The position numbers were made by a program, and so were the translations under genes. From NCBI GenBank assembly GCA_903878115.1, contig CAIRGO010000229.1, forward strand, positions 1 through 64,000: 64,000 nt of DNA, written 5' to 3'. A model generated the notes under the pieces. It did no database searches and was not told the DNA's origin. It saw nothing but the letters and a program-made list of their open reading frames with translations. Shown piece after piece: positions 36,567-45,348 of the stretch. Numbering within the stretch: the first letter of the stretch is position 1; each line of letters opens with the position of its first letter. The DNA comes from Akkermansiaceae bacterium. GTDB lineage: Bacteria; Verrucomicrobiota; Verrucomicrobiia; Verrucomicrobiales; Akkermansiaceae.

Positions 36567-38447
36567 CTATTCGGGCTGGGAGGTCACTTCTTTTTCTCGT
36601 TTTTCCATCCAAATGGCTAGCAATGCGATGTCTACTGGCGTGATGCCACTGATGCGACCTGCTTGCCCCAGTGTGAGTGGGCGAATTTGCTGGAAGCGTG
36701 CTTTTGCTTCCGCTTTCATACCGTGAATCATGGAGTAGTCGATCCATTCAGGAATGTGCTTTTGTTCCTGTCTGACCATGCGGTCGATCTGCAATTGTTG
36801 TCGCGCTAAGTGCCCCTCGTATTTGTATTCCGTCTCGATCAACGGCCACAATTCTTGATGATATTGCGCTAAAATTTCTGCGGGCAATTGCTCCCAGGTG
36901 TTTTCCATGCGACGCAGCCAGAGGTCCAGTTTGATACCATCGACATTGGTTTTTCGTACGAATGTCGCGGCGGATTCTAGCGCATCAATCTTCGCTTGTG
37001 TCCGCATCATACGCTCTTGTGTGACCAGTCCGATCTGATTTCCTAGGGGGGTTAATCGCAAATCCGCGTTGTCTTGGCGCAATAGCAAGCGATATTCAGC
37101 ACGGCTGGTGAACATGCGATAGGGTTCCGTGCAGCCACGGGTGACCAGGTCATCGATCATTACGCCCAAATATGCTTCGTCGCGCCCTAGGATGAATGGT
37201 GTTTTGCCCATCACCTTTAGTGCGGCATTGGTGCCTGCCATCAAACCTTGACCAGCGGCTTCTTCGTAACCTGATGTTCCATTGATTTGTCCAGCAAAGT
37301 ACAATCCTGACACCAGTTTGGTTTCCAGAGTAGGATAAAGCTGTGTTGGCGGGCAATAGTCGTATTCCACTGCATAGCCGGGGCGAAGGATTTCGCATTT
37401 TTCCAAACCAGGGATCGTGCGCAGAAACGCATACTGCACCTCGTAGGGTAATGACGTAGAAACGCCATTGATGTAGAACTCGTGCGTGTGACGGCCTTCT
37501 GGTTCGAGGAAAATTTGATGGCGTTCTTTTTCGGCAAAGCGAACGACTTTATCCTCGATCGATGGACAATAACGCGGCCCTACGCCCTCGATGATGCCGC
37601 AGTACATCGGTGATTGGTCCAGATTATTGCGGATAATATCGTGCGTGCTGGGGTTGGTGTAGGTGATGTAACACGGCATTTGTTCCACGTGGAACATCGG
37701 GTCTGCCCAGTGGTTGAGGGTGAAAATATCATCCCCTCCCCTGCCAATGGTGTCGTGAAGATAACTAAAATGGGAAATCGGAGTGTCGCCATTCTGCACT
37801 TCGCAGGACTTTAGATCGATCGAACGACCATTGAGTCGGCAAGGTGTCCCGGTTTTGAATCGAGCAACCTCGAATCCAAGGGTGCGCAGGCTATCGCTCA
37901 CGGTGGAAGTCGCATCACCCATGCGTCCGCCTTTTTCATTTTTTAGTCCTACGTGCATCAGTCCCCGCATGAAAGTACCTGCACTCAGCACCACAGATTT
38001 GGCACGAAATTGCATGCCCAACGAAGTGGTGATGCCGGTAATTTGATCGTTTTCTACAAGTAGTTCCGCTACGTTGCCTTGGTGCATGTCGAGATTTTCG
38101 GTCTGCTCCAGCAACCATTTCATGCGAAATTGGTAGGCTTTTTTGTCGCACTGCGCTCGTGGAGCTCTGACACTCGGACCCTTACTCGCATTGAGCATGC
38201 GCCATTGAATGGCGGTTGCATCGGTGTTCAGAGCCATCGCTCCGCCGAGCGCATCGATTTCCCGCACCATGTGACCTTTTGCCAATCCGCCAATCGCTGG
38301 GTTGCAGCTCATTTGCCCCACGGTGTCCAAATTCTGCGTTAAGATGGCGACTTGGCAGCCGAGCCTGGCCGCCGCTAGTGCTGCCTCGATTCCCGCGTGA
38401 CCGGCACCGATGACTAAGACATCATACTCTTTAGGATAAACAAACAT
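36567..38447 (-). CDS. mnmG: tRNA uridine-5-carboxymethylaminomethyl modification enzyme MnmG
   Basis: 626 residues from the ATG at 38447 (the upstream TTG reading is rejected). FAD-binding [19 protein letters not shown] at the start; signature [34 protein letters not shown] and the C-terminal helical [21 protein letters not shown]. With MnmE it forms cmnm5U34 in tRNA anticodons. In many bacteria gidA/mnmG lies beside the origin and parAB. Here a perfect parS-type site is embedded in the coding sequence (37681-37696, encoding FHVEQ) and another lies just upstream of the gene. Confidence 0.97.
   Translation of the reverse strand: MFVYPKEYDVLVIGAGHAGIEAALAAARLGCQVAILTQNLDTVGQMSCNPAIGGLAKGHMVREIDALGGAMALNTDATAIQWRMLNASKGPSVRAPRAQCDKKAYQFRMKWLLEQTENLDMHQGNVAELLVENDQITGITTSLGMQFRAKSVVLSAGTFMRGLMHVGLKNEKGGRMGDATSTVSDSLRTLGFEVARFKTGTPCRLNGRSIDLKSCEVQNGDTPISHFSYLHDTIGRGGDDIFTLNHWADPMFHVEQMPCYITYTNPSTHDIIRNNLDQSPMYCGIIEGVGPRYCPSIEDKVVRFAEKERHQIFLEPEGRHTHEFYINGVSTSLPYEVQYAFLRTIPGLEKCEILRPGYAVEYDYCPPTQLYPTLETKLVSGLYFAGQINGTSGYEEAAGQGLMAGTNAALKVMGKTPFILGRDEAYLGVMIDDLVTRGCTEPYRMFTSRAEYRLLLRQDNADLRLTPLGNQIGLVTQERMMRTQAKIDALESAATFVRKTNVDGIKLDLWLRRMENTWEQLPAEILAQYHQELWPLIETEYKYEGHLARQQLQIDRMVRQEQKHIPEWIDYSMIHGMKAEAKARFQQIRPLTLGQAGRISGITPVDIALLAIWMEKREKEVTSQPE
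37681..37696. other. parS-type palindrome, copy 1 (inside mnmG)
   Basis: TGTTCCACGTGGAACA, a perfect 16-bp palindrome that fits the ParB-binding consensus TGTTNCACGTGNAACA at every fixed position. ParB loads here to organise and segregate the origin region. Confidence 0.85.
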
Positions 38448-38515
38448 GTTTGGTAAGTGGGGCGGCAATCATAGCACAATGTCGGCTGATCGCCTATAGA
38501 ATTTTATCGACTCTT

Positions 38516-38531
38516 TGTTCCACGTGGAACA
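38516..38531. other. parS-type palindrome, copy 2 (between mnmG and cdd)
   Basis: Identical TGTTCCACGTGGAACA, ending next to the 3' end of cdd and 69 bases upstream of the mnmG start. Two identical 16-mers 835 bp apart exclude coincidence. Confidence 0.88.
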
Positions 38532-38532
38532 A

Positions 38533-38919
38533 TCATCGGTTCAATATGCCGTTTTTGCTTCTTGGCAATAGCTCATCGAGGGAGAAAACGATTTGTTCGG
38601 TTTTGTTGCAAAGCATGACGAGTGGAATATCGAACTCAGCCATGACCTGTCTGCAGGCACCACACGGAGAGATCGGTGTATCAGTGTCGGCGACACAGAC
38701 AATGCGGGTAATTTTTTTAGCCCCTGCGGCGATGGCAGAACCGATGGCCACACGTTCGGCACAGTTGGTCAGACCGTAGGAAAGATTTTCTACATTGCAG
38801 CCGCTAAAAATTCTTCCGTCATCGGTTTCGAGCGCGGCACCGACAAAAAAGCGAGAATAGGGTGCGTGGGCATTTTCGCGTGCTTTCCATGCGGCATCAA
38901 TGAGTGCAGACCAGTCCAT
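38533..38919 (-). CDS. cdd: Cytidine deaminase
   Basis: 128 residues from ATG 38919 (DWSALIDAAWKARENAHAPYSRFFVGAAL). The zinc site is of the homotetrameric type: Cys in GCNVENLSYGLTNCAERVA, with the catalytic Glu in CAERVA, and two Cys in SPCGACRQVMAEF. Converts cytidine/deoxycytidine to uridine/deoxyuridine in pyrimidine salvage. The long upstream extension to 39195 overlaps a divergent gene and is rejected. Confidence 0.95.
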   Translation of the reverse strand: MDWSALIDAAWKARENAHAPYSRFFVGAALETDDGRIFSGCNVENLSYGLTNCAERVAIGSAIAAGAKKITRIVCVADTDTPISPCGACRQVMAEFDIPLVMLCNKTEQIVFSLDELLPRSKNGILNR

Positions 38920-39004
38920 GCGTGCGATGCTAGCACGAAATTTTCCCGAAGGAAATGAAGAAATTTCACTGGCAAAAAGTTTGTTTCTATGGCAAATAGT
39001 GCTC

Positions 39005-39574
39005 ATGCATCGTTGTTTATCAATTATCGCACTGGTTGCATTTCTCCTAGTGTTTCGTATGTCAGGAGCGCAGCTTGGGTGGATGAATTTCTCCCCTCTC
39101 CCTGCGATTTTACTTCTATCCATTGTTTGCCTCAAAGGCAACGATCGCTGGTTGGTGCCCGGATTGGCCTGGTTGATTTCGGATCCTTTGGTCAATCAAA
39201 TCCAAGGTTCACCGTTGTTAAGCTGGGATCATCTTGGCTTGGTGTTGGGAGTTCTCTCCATGCTGTCAATTGTGCCATGGATGAAGCGCAATTTTTCGCC
39301 GAGCAAAGGTTTAGTCGGGTGCCTAGGTGCCGCAGTAATCTTCTTCTTCGTGACCAATACGATTTCGTTTTTCAGCTTACCTGATTTGTATGCACGCACG
39401 TTTGCTGGCTTTGTTCAGGCGCAGTGGACTGGTCCTGTGGGGCTGGGTCCTACGTGGATTTTCTTACGTAATTCTTGCGCAGCAAATATTCTCTTTGGAT
39501 CAATATTTCTTCTTGCGATTCGTCCTTTTTCCGCTTATTTCGCGGTGCTGCATTCCGCTCGCTCACAAGGTTAA
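39005..39574 (+). CDS. Integral membrane protein, DUF6580-like
   Basis: 189 residues from ATG 39005, about six hydrophobic segments (CLSIIALVAFLLVFRMSG, FSPLPAILLLSIVCL, HLGLVLGVLSMLSIV, LGAAVIFFFVTNTISFF and the end). The N-F-S-P-L-P-A-I-L motif after helix 1 and the FFFVTNTISFF segment match the DUF6580 family common in Bacteroidetes and Verrucomicrobia. Function unknown. First gene of the long plus-strand block, divergent from cdd with an 85-bp gap. Confidence 0.8.
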   Translation: MHRCLSIIALVAFLLVFRMSGAQLGWMNFSPLPAILLLSIVCLKGNDRWLVPGLAWLISDPLVNQIQGSPLLSWDHLGLVLGVLSMLSIVPWMKRNFSPSKGLVGCLGAAVIFFFVTNTISFFSLPDLYARTFAGFVQAQWTGPVGLGPTWIFLRNSCAANILFGSIFLLAIRPFSAYFAVLHSARSQG

Positions 39575-39595
39575 CTTTACTTTTTTATCACACTT

Positions 39596-40678
39596 ATGTC
39601 TCTTGCCGATTCTCAATATGCTCGCTTAGATTTTGCCACATCGCCGATTAACCGCGCGCTGACAGCCGAACAAAAAATCGGACTTCTCACCCAGATGATG
39701 AGGATTCGTAAATTTGAACAAGCATCTCTCAAGTATTACAATGCTGGTCGCATCGGTGGTTTCCTTCACTTGTACATCGGGCAAGAATCCGTCGCCGTTG
39801 GCACCATTTCTCTTTGCACGCCGAATGACCATACCATCACGGCGTATCGCTGTCACGGTCACGGTTTGATGTCGGGCATGAATATGAACGAGTGCATGGC
39901 GGAACTTTTCGGTAAGGCGACTGGCTCAGCGAAAGGCAAGGGCGGATCGATGCACCTTTTTGCTCCCGATAAGAATTTCTGGGGTGGCCACGGGATTGTT
40001 GCTGGTCAGACTCCGCTGGGACTTGGTCTCGCTTACGGCTTAAAATACAAGGGCATTCCTGGTGTGGCTCTGTGCTATTTGGGCGATGGAGCGGTGAACC
40101 AAGGCGCTTTCCATGAATCACTGAATCTAGCCGCATTATTCGAATTACCAGTCATTTATGTGATTGAAAACAATGGTTATTCGATGGGCACCTCGCAAAA
40201 ACGCTCATCTGCGTATCGTGGTTGCCTTGCCCAGCGCGCTGAGGCTTACGATATGGAATGGGACCTTGTCGATGGATCAGACATTTACGAAGTGCGTGCC
40301 AAAACTCATATTGCGATGGAACGTGCGCGCACCGAATGCCGACCTACGATTTTAGAAATTTCCACCTATCGTTATTATGGTCATAGCGTGGCTGATGCGA
40401 ATGCGAAAAAATATCGTTCTCCTGAGGAAATCGAAAATTATAAAAACAATCACGATCCGATTTCTACATTCCGCACTCGATTGATCCAAGAGGGCGTCAT
40501 CACTGCAGAGCAGGCTGATGCCATTAATAAATTAGCGACAGAAGAAGCCGCTGCCGCTGTTGTATTTGCCGACCAATCCCCCGCCCCATCCATTGATGAT
40601 ATCATGAAGGATGTTTATTGGGAGGTGGACAATCAAACGGAAGCAGGTCGCACGGGTCGCCATTTTTTCAATGATTGA
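39596..40678 (+). CDS. pdhA: Pyruvate dehydrogenase E1 component, alpha subunit
   Basis: 360 residues. Thiamine pyrophosphate motif GDGAVNQGAFHESLNLAALF...VIENNGYSMGT (about 163-193) and GGHGIVAGQTPLGLGLAYGLKYK are diagnostic of the heterotetrameric E1alpha. With E1beta it decarboxylates pyruvate and acetylates the E2 lipoyl group. The specific TYRYYGHSVADAN segment matches pyruvate rather than branched-chain E1. E1beta follows after an A+T-rich 70-bp gap carrying a TACTA-N6-TAGTA palindrome. Confidence 0.95.
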   Translation: MSLADSQYARLDFATSPINRALTAEQKIGLLTQMMRIRKFEQASLKYYNAGRIGGFLHLYIGQESVAVGTISLCTPNDHTITAYRCHGHGLMSGMNMNECMAELFGKATGSAKGKGGSMHLFAPDKNFWGGHGIVAGQTPLGLGLAYGLKYKGIPGVALCYLGDGAVNQGAFHESLNLAALFELPVIYVIENNGYSMGTSQKRSSAYRGCLAQRAEAYDMEWDLVDGSDIYEVRAKTHIAMERARTECRPTILEISTYRYYGHSVADANAKKYRSPEEIENYKNNHDPISTFRTRLIQEGVITAEQADAINKLATEEAAAAVVFADQSPAPSIDDIMKDVYWEVDNQTEAGRTGRHFFND

Positions 40679-40685
40679 TTTTTAT

Positions 40686-40701
40686 TACTATAAACATAGT
40701 A
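40686..40701. repeat. TACTA-N6-TAGTA palindrome, copy 6
   Basis: TACTA taaaca TAGTA in the intergenic gap between pdhA and pdhB; stem TACTAT/ATAGTA. Here no coding constraint can explain it. Confidence 0.78.
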
Positions 40702-40748
40702 TCAATTTCTAACAATTATATTTCATTCGTTAACACAGTAATTATTTT

Positions 40749-41732
40749 ATGCGCACATTATCATATCGAGAAGCACTTCGCGAAGGTCTAGATGAGGAAT
40801 TAGCCCGTGATGAAAACGTCGTTCTGATGGGCGAAGAAGTAGCCCAGTACAACGGTGCCTATAAAGTGACAGAAGGGTTATGGCAAAAATGGGGTGATAA
40901 ACGCATTGTTGACACGCCGATTTCGGAAGCAGGATTCATCGGTATGGGCATTGGCGCCTCGATGTTAGGCATTCGCCCGGTGATGGAATTGATGTTTTGG
41001 TCGTTTCATTCCGTTGCCTTTGACCAAATGGTCAACAATGCTGGCTGTGTGCGATACATGTCTGGTGGTTTGATCAATTGCCCGATTGTGGTGCGTGGTC
41101 CAGCCAACGGCGGCACGGGTGTGGGAGCGACTCATTCGCACATTCCTGAGGGACTTTTCGCGGCATTTCCGGGGATTAAAGTGGTGGCGCCTGCTACACC
41201 AGCAGATGTGAAAGGTCTTATCAAAGCGTCGATTCGCGACAACGATCCAGTGTTTTTCATGGAAAATACCTTGCTTTACGGAACGACTGGCCCTGTGCCA
41301 GATCTAGAAGACGGAGATCATGTGATTCCCTTGGGCCTAGCTGATTTGAAGCGTGAAGGTTCTGATCTTTCGCTGATTGCTCACGGTCGTTCGGTGCTTC
41401 ATGCCCTGGAAGCGGCAGAAATTTTGCAACGCGATCACGCCATTTCCTGTGATGTGTTAGATTTGCGCACTATTCGCCCTCTCGATCAAGACGCGATTCT
41501 GGCGACAGTGCGTAAAACACATCGTGCGGTGCTCGTGGACGAATCAAAAGCCTTTGGTGGTGTTTCCGCGATGGTGGCGACATTGATCCAGGATCATTGC
41601 TTTGATGACCTAGATGCCCCCGTGAAGCGTGTTTGCACTCTTGATGCGCCAGCAATTTATTCACCATTCGTAGAGAATGATCAGTTGCCAAATGCCAAGC
41701 GGATTGTTGCGCAGGTTCTGACCATTGCCTAA
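40749..41732 (+). CDS. pdhB: Pyruvate dehydrogenase E1 component, beta subunit
   Basis: 327 residues, full length. LSYREALREGLDEELARDENVVLMGEEVAQYNGAYKVTEGL start, DTPISEAGFIGMGIGASMLGIRPV, the GANGGTGVGATHSH cofactor-side segment (here PANGGTGVGATHSHIPEG) and the C-terminal ESKAFGGVSAMVATLI. Pairs with pdhA. The E2 gene lies about 1.3 kb downstream, after a lipoprotein gene and a membrane-protein gene. No E3 (lipoamide dehydrogenase) is in the window. Confidence 0.95.
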   Translation: MRTLSYREALREGLDEELARDENVVLMGEEVAQYNGAYKVTEGLWQKWGDKRIVDTPISEAGFIGMGIGASMLGIRPVMELMFWSFHSVAFDQMVNNAGCVRYMSGGLINCPIVVRGPANGGTGVGATHSHIPEGLFAAFPGIKVVAPATPADVKGLIKASIRDNDPVFFMENTLLYGTTGPVPDLEDGDHVIPLGLADLKREGSDLSLIAHGRSVLHALEAAEILQRDHAISCDVLDLRTIRPLDQDAILATVRKTHRAVLVDESKAFGGVSAMVATLIQDHCFDDLDAPVKRVCTLDAPAIYSPFVENDQLPNAKRIVAQVLTIA

Positions 41733-41767
41733 TAAGTAAGAATTTTTTTGCAATAATCATTTTATCG

Positions 41768-41798
41768 TTGACCACCCTACCCTTCTATCGCTTATAAT
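41768..41798 (+). promoter_or_regulatory. Sigma-70-type promoter of lipoprotein gene
   Basis: TTGACC (41768-41773), 19-base spacer, TATAAT (41793-41798). The expected transcription start falls at about 41805, only about 3 bases before the ATG at 41808, so the mRNA would be effectively leaderless. Confidence 0.5.
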
Positions 41799-41807
41799 CG
41801 CGCCGTT

Positions 41808-42191
41808 ATGAAAAGCCTTTTTCTCTCATCATTACTTGCTGTGACCGCTCTCGGTCTTTCTTCTTGCTGCTGCATGTTCGGCGGTCTTGGCAAAGCCGAA
41901 CACAAGACCGTTGAAAAACGTGTATGTGGTTATGACACTGTTACGAAAGAAGTGCAGGTTTCGTCGAAAGACGCGAAAGGCGGCATGCTCACCGAAACAG
42001 TGACAACCAAAGTTCCTCGTTATAAAAATGTGAAAGTCAAAGACAACGCTAGATGCGTGCGTTCTTATTGCCCTGGTCGCGGCACTTGTGGCAACACAAC
42101 AGAAACCACCATCAACATGGCAACAGACCAAGGTGGCGTGGGTAGTCCACATATCGGTCTTGTTCCAACGATGAGAGTTCTTGCTCCTTAA
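41808..42191 (+). CDS. Cysteine-rich lipoprotein, function unknown
   Basis: 127 residues: lipoprotein signal KSLFLSSLLAVTALGLSSC with lipobox LSSC followed by CCMFGG, then a basic, Thr/Val-rich strand region with four further Cys (KRVCGYDT, DNARCVRSYCPGRGTCGN) that could form disulfides in the envelope. No family recognised. It has its own promoter and a strong terminator, so it is an independent unit lodged within the pdh gene series. Confidence 0.78.
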   Translation: MKSLFLSSLLAVTALGLSSCCCMFGGLGKAEHKTVEKRVCGYDTVTKEVQVSSKDAKGGMLTETVTTKVPRYKNVKVKDNARCVRSYCPGRGTCGNTTETTINMATDQGGVGSPHIGLVPTMRVLAP

Positions 42192-42215
42192 TTCTGCACA
42201 CCTCGTAATTTTTAT

Positions 42216-42248
42216 AAAGCGCGGTGAGGATCTCATCGCGCTTTTTTT
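42216..42248 (+). terminator. Strong intrinsic terminator after lipoprotein gene
   Basis: AAAGCGCG (42216-42223) pairs with CGCGCTTT (42237-42244); the GTGAG/CTCAT interior extends the stem, and a run of seven T follows. It separates the lipoprotein transcript from the next gene. Confidence 0.85.
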
Positions 42249-42277
42249 CTGGACGTTTTTTTCTACATCGAAACATC

Positions 42278-42901
42278 ATGCAAAAAGAACGATTCATCAT
42301 CATCATGGCCATAGCAGTAGTGATTTGCTTGGTGGAATCTAGCATTCGCCCTTATGATCGCCTCACTTGGGTAATGGAAGTAGCTCCGGTTCTGTTAGGC
42401 TTGCCTGTTCTTGTTTTTAGCTATCGAAAATACCCGCTAACTACGTTGGCCTATGTGTTGATTGCCGTTCATGCGATTGTGTTGATTTTTGGCGGAAAAT
42501 ATACTTACGCTCGTGTTCCCTTTGGATACTGGTTGCAAGAACTGTTAGGCACTGACCGCAATCCTTATGATAAAATAGGACATTTGATGCAGGGCCTCGT
42601 TCCAACTTTGCTTGCACGTGAAATCTTTGTGCGCAGCAAGACGATTTCTCTGAAATGGTTGATCAATCTCATTGCGCTTTGTGTGGCGATGACAATCAGC
42701 GCTTTTTATGAATTGATCGAATGGGCCGCGGCGTTGATGTTAGGACAAGGCGCAGACGAATTTTTGGGCCTTCAAGGCGATGAGTGGGACACGCAATCGG
42801 ATATGTTTTCTGCCAGCATCGGCGCTTTGATTGTTTGGATTATCTTATCAAAGTGGCATGATCGACAAATCAACGACAGGAGTGATTCGCGCGCGTGGTG
42901 A
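42278..42901 (+). CDS. YjdF-like integral membrane protein (DUF2238)
   Basis: 207 residues from ATG 42278; the earlier in-frame start at 42224 lies inside the terminator and is rejected. About six hydrophobic segments. Diagnostic stretches are RVPFGYWLQELLGTDRNPYDKIGHLMQG and SAFYELIEWAAALMLGQGADEFLGLQGDEWDTQSDM. A conserved inner-membrane family of unknown function with many conserved acidic and His residues in the membrane plane. Confidence 0.9.
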   Translation: MQKERFIIIMAIAVVICLVESSIRPYDRLTWVMEVAPVLLGLPVLVFSYRKYPLTTLAYVLIAVHAIVLIFGGKYTYARVPFGYWLQELLGTDRNPYDKIGHLMQGLVPTLLAREIFVRSKTISLKWLINLIALCVAMTISAFYELIEWAAALMLGQGADEFLGLQGDEWDTQSDMFSASIGALIVWIILSKWHDRQINDRSDSRAW

Positions 42902-43000
42902 AATTTTTTAATGAATTAAGACCCTAGGCGCAAAAAGTACTGGAATAATCTCATCTTATGGCGTATGAATTCGGCCGCTTCCAACAGATAACTTCACACC

Positions 43001-44317
43001 ATGGCTGTAAATATTGAAATGCCCAAACTCTCGGATACAATGACCGAGGGAACTCTTCTTAAATGGCACAAGAAGGTCGGAGACCGCATTGAAATTGGCG
43101 ATATCATCGCTGAGGTCGAAACCGACAAAGCAACCATGGAAATGGAGGCATTTGATGAGGGTATATTGACGTCGATCAATATCGAAGAGGGTGGAAAAGC
43201 TCCGATCAACTCCATCATTGCTGTACTTGATGGCAATGACGGCGTGGCAGCAGCAGCGGCAGCAACGCCAACCGCTGCAACGCCAACCGCTGCAGCACCA
43301 GTAGCTCAAGCGGTAGCCGCAGTTGCCGCAGTAGTCGCGCCAGTGGCTCATGCCTTGGGCGATCGCATCAAGTCTTCACCGCTAGCGCGTAAAGTCGCCG
43401 CATCGTTGCACGTGGATCTTTCTCAAATCACCGGCACTGGCCCAGGTGGTCGTATTGTTCGTGCTGATGTGGAATCCGCATCAGCTGCCCCTGCTGCTGC
43501 TGCCGCTCCTGCTCCTAGCAAACTTGGATCTGCCGCAGCCGCACTCGCAGCCGCCGCAAAAAATCGTGTTGCCTCCCCTGCTCCCAGCGCTCCAGCAGCC
43601 GTGGCGATTTTGCCAGTTGCCAAGGCAGACGATCAAATCATCGAGCTTTCTTCCCTGCGAAAAATCATCGCCTCTCGCCTGCTCACCTCGAAGCAAACCA
43701 TTCCTCATTTCTATCTGCACATCGAAGCTGATGCTGGACAATTGATGGGCTTGCGCAAACAAATCAACGATCAAGCTGCGGGAACTACGGGTAACAAATA
43801 TTCCGTAAATGATTTCATTATGAAAGCATTGATCAATGCTACCCAAGCGGTGCCTGCGATCAATTCTTCCTACGCGGGCGATCACATTGTGCGTTTTGGT
43901 TCGGTCGGATTGTCAGTGGCGATCGCGATCGAGGATGGCTTAGTAACACCTGTGGTGAAAAATGCTGAAACCAAGTCGTTGCTGCAAATTTCTCGCGAAG
44001 TAAAAGATTTCGCCGTGCGTGCGAAAGACCGCAAACTCCGCCCTGACGAGTTCGATGGCGGCACGATTACCATCTCCAATCTCGGCGCCTGGGGCATTGA
44101 ATCATTTGATGCCATCGTCAATCCACCGCAAGCTGCTATTTTATCAGTGGGCGCTGTGATCGATAAACCAATTGTGAAAAATGGACAAATCGTGATTGGT
44201 CAAATGATCAATCTTGGCCTCTCATGTGATCATCGCGTCGTCGATGGCGCCATCGCTGCGGCCTTCTTGAACGAAGTGAAAAAATTGATCGAAAGCCCCG
44301 CTTTGATGTTGGTCTGA
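43001..44317 (+). CDS. pdhC: Pyruvate dehydrogenase E2, dihydrolipoamide acetyltransferase
   Basis: 438 residues. One lipoyl domain (1-78) with lipoylated Lys43 (EVETDKATMEMEAF), an Ala/Pro/Thr-rich linker, a peripheral-subunit-binding domain (SPLARKVAASLHVDLSQITGTGPGGRIVRADVE), a second Ala/Pro-rich linker and the acyltransferase core with active-site His411 and Asp415 (SCDHRVVDGA). Accepts the acetyl group from E1 and forms acetyl-CoA. About 100 bases separate it from the YjdF-like gene. The E3-binding part is present though E3 is encoded elsewhere. Confidence 0.95.
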   Translation: MAVNIEMPKLSDTMTEGTLLKWHKKVGDRIEIGDIIAEVETDKATMEMEAFDEGILTSINIEEGGKAPINSIIAVLDGNDGVAAAAAATPTAATPTAAAPVAQAVAAVAAVVAPVAHALGDRIKSSPLARKVAASLHVDLSQITGTGPGGRIVRADVESASAAPAAAAAPAPSKLGSAAAALAAAAKNRVASPAPSAPAAVAILPVAKADDQIIELSSLRKIIASRLLTSKQTIPHFYLHIEADAGQLMGLRKQINDQAAGTTGNKYSVNDFIMKALINATQAVPAINSSYAGDHIVRFGSVGLSVAIAIEDGLVTPVVKNAETKSLLQISREVKDFAVRAKDRKLRPDEFDGGTITISNLGAWGIESFDAIVNPPQAAILSVGAVIDKPIVKNGQIVIGQMINLGLSCDHRVVDGAIAAAFLNEVKKLIESPALMLV

Positions 44318-44346
44318 TCAGTATTTCCTTTCGTCAATTTTATCCC

Positions 44347-45348
44347 ATGACACGCTCGTATGTTTCGCTGCTAGCACTCAGTTTCGTTGGCGCTTTTCTG
44401 CTGTGTATTCTGAATTCGTGCGGCATTTCCGATCCTGTGACTCCGCCACCCGTTGCCGCAGGTTCCTTGCCACGCGTTTTGTTAGATAGCGGTAAACAAT
44501 TGCAATACCATCGCTCGATTCAGAGTGGCGTAGATACCTTTACGATACAAACAGGCAGTCGTTTATTACGTAAAGCGGGAAGCCCAGACATTGATCTCGT
44601 CGGTGCCATGCACGCGGCAGAACCTGCATATTATAAAAAATTGCAATCCGATCTGAACAAGGCAGATTTGGTGTTGTTTGAAGGTGTAGTTGACGAAAGT
44701 CAGCAGCAAGCCGAGGAAGCGATGTCGGATGCACAACGACAAAAAGCCTATCAAAAATCAGCCTACAGTCGATTGGCTGCCAGTCATGGCTTGGTGGCGC
44801 AACACACATCGATCAATTATGAAAGTTCTCGATTTCGCCGCTGCGATATGTCGGTGCAGCAAATGGATGCACTGTTGAAATCCGAAATGGCAAGTGGTGG
44901 ATCAGGAGCGAAAGCATCCACCGCAGCGGGCGAAGAATTTGCATCGGTGCGTAAAGTGCTTAGCGGCCAATCATGGGCGGCCAATGCGGTGATCGGGTTG
45001 ATTTCGATGAGCCCAGCACTGACGGCGCGCACGAGATTGATGTTGGTGGCGTCTGGTTCGGAGAGCAATGACGACGATTCATCGCTGCATCCCCGCTTAG
45101 AACAATTGATCCGCGAAGATCGGAACGCTTTCGTTATGAAAGAAGTCACCACGATCATGCGCAAGGAAAAAGGGCATCAACGCATTGCGATTTTCTACGG
45201 TGCAGCGCATCTTGCAGATTTACAAAAACGCTTTGCTGCGTTGGGTTATCGTCCGGTAGAATCGATTCGTTGGTACGACGCCGTGACCGCACACCCTTAT
45301 GCGGCGGGCATTACAGAAGATGAAGTAAAAGAAATTTTCACTCGATGA
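44347..45348 (+). CDS. TraB/GumN-type lipoprotein
   Basis: 333 residues. Lipoprotein signal ending ILNSC (lipobox), then the TraB/PrgY/GumN fold: DIDLVGAMHAAEPAYYKKLQSDLNKADLVLFEGV, and near the C-terminus HQRIAIFYGAAHLADLQKRFAALGYRPV. The two GxxH motifs (VGAMHAA, YGAAHLA) are the proposed metal-site elements of this putative protease family. Its stop overlaps convergently with the end of the helicase-nuclease gene by 11 bases. Confidence 0.85.
   Translation: MTRSYVSLLALSFVGAFLLCILNSCGISDPVTPPPVAAGSLPRVLLDSGKQLQYHRSIQSGVDTFTIQTGSRLLRKAGSPDIDLVGAMHAAEPAYYKKLQSDLNKADLVLFEGVVDESQQQAEEAMSDAQRQKAYQKSAYSRLAASHGLVAQHTSINYESSRFRRCDMSVQQMDALLKSEMASGGSGAKASTAAGEEFASVRKVLSGQSWAANAVIGLISMSPALTARTRLMLVASGSESNDDDSSLHPRLEQLIREDRNAFVMKEVTTIMRKEKGHQRIAIFYGAAHLADLQKRFAALGYRPVESIRWYDAVTAHPYAAGITEDEVKEIFTR

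Noticed and set aside
38920-39195. 92-residue N-terminal extension of cytidine deaminase
   Set aside because: It overlaps the divergent DUF6580-like gene and lacks conservation; the ATG at 38919 gives the normal family length.
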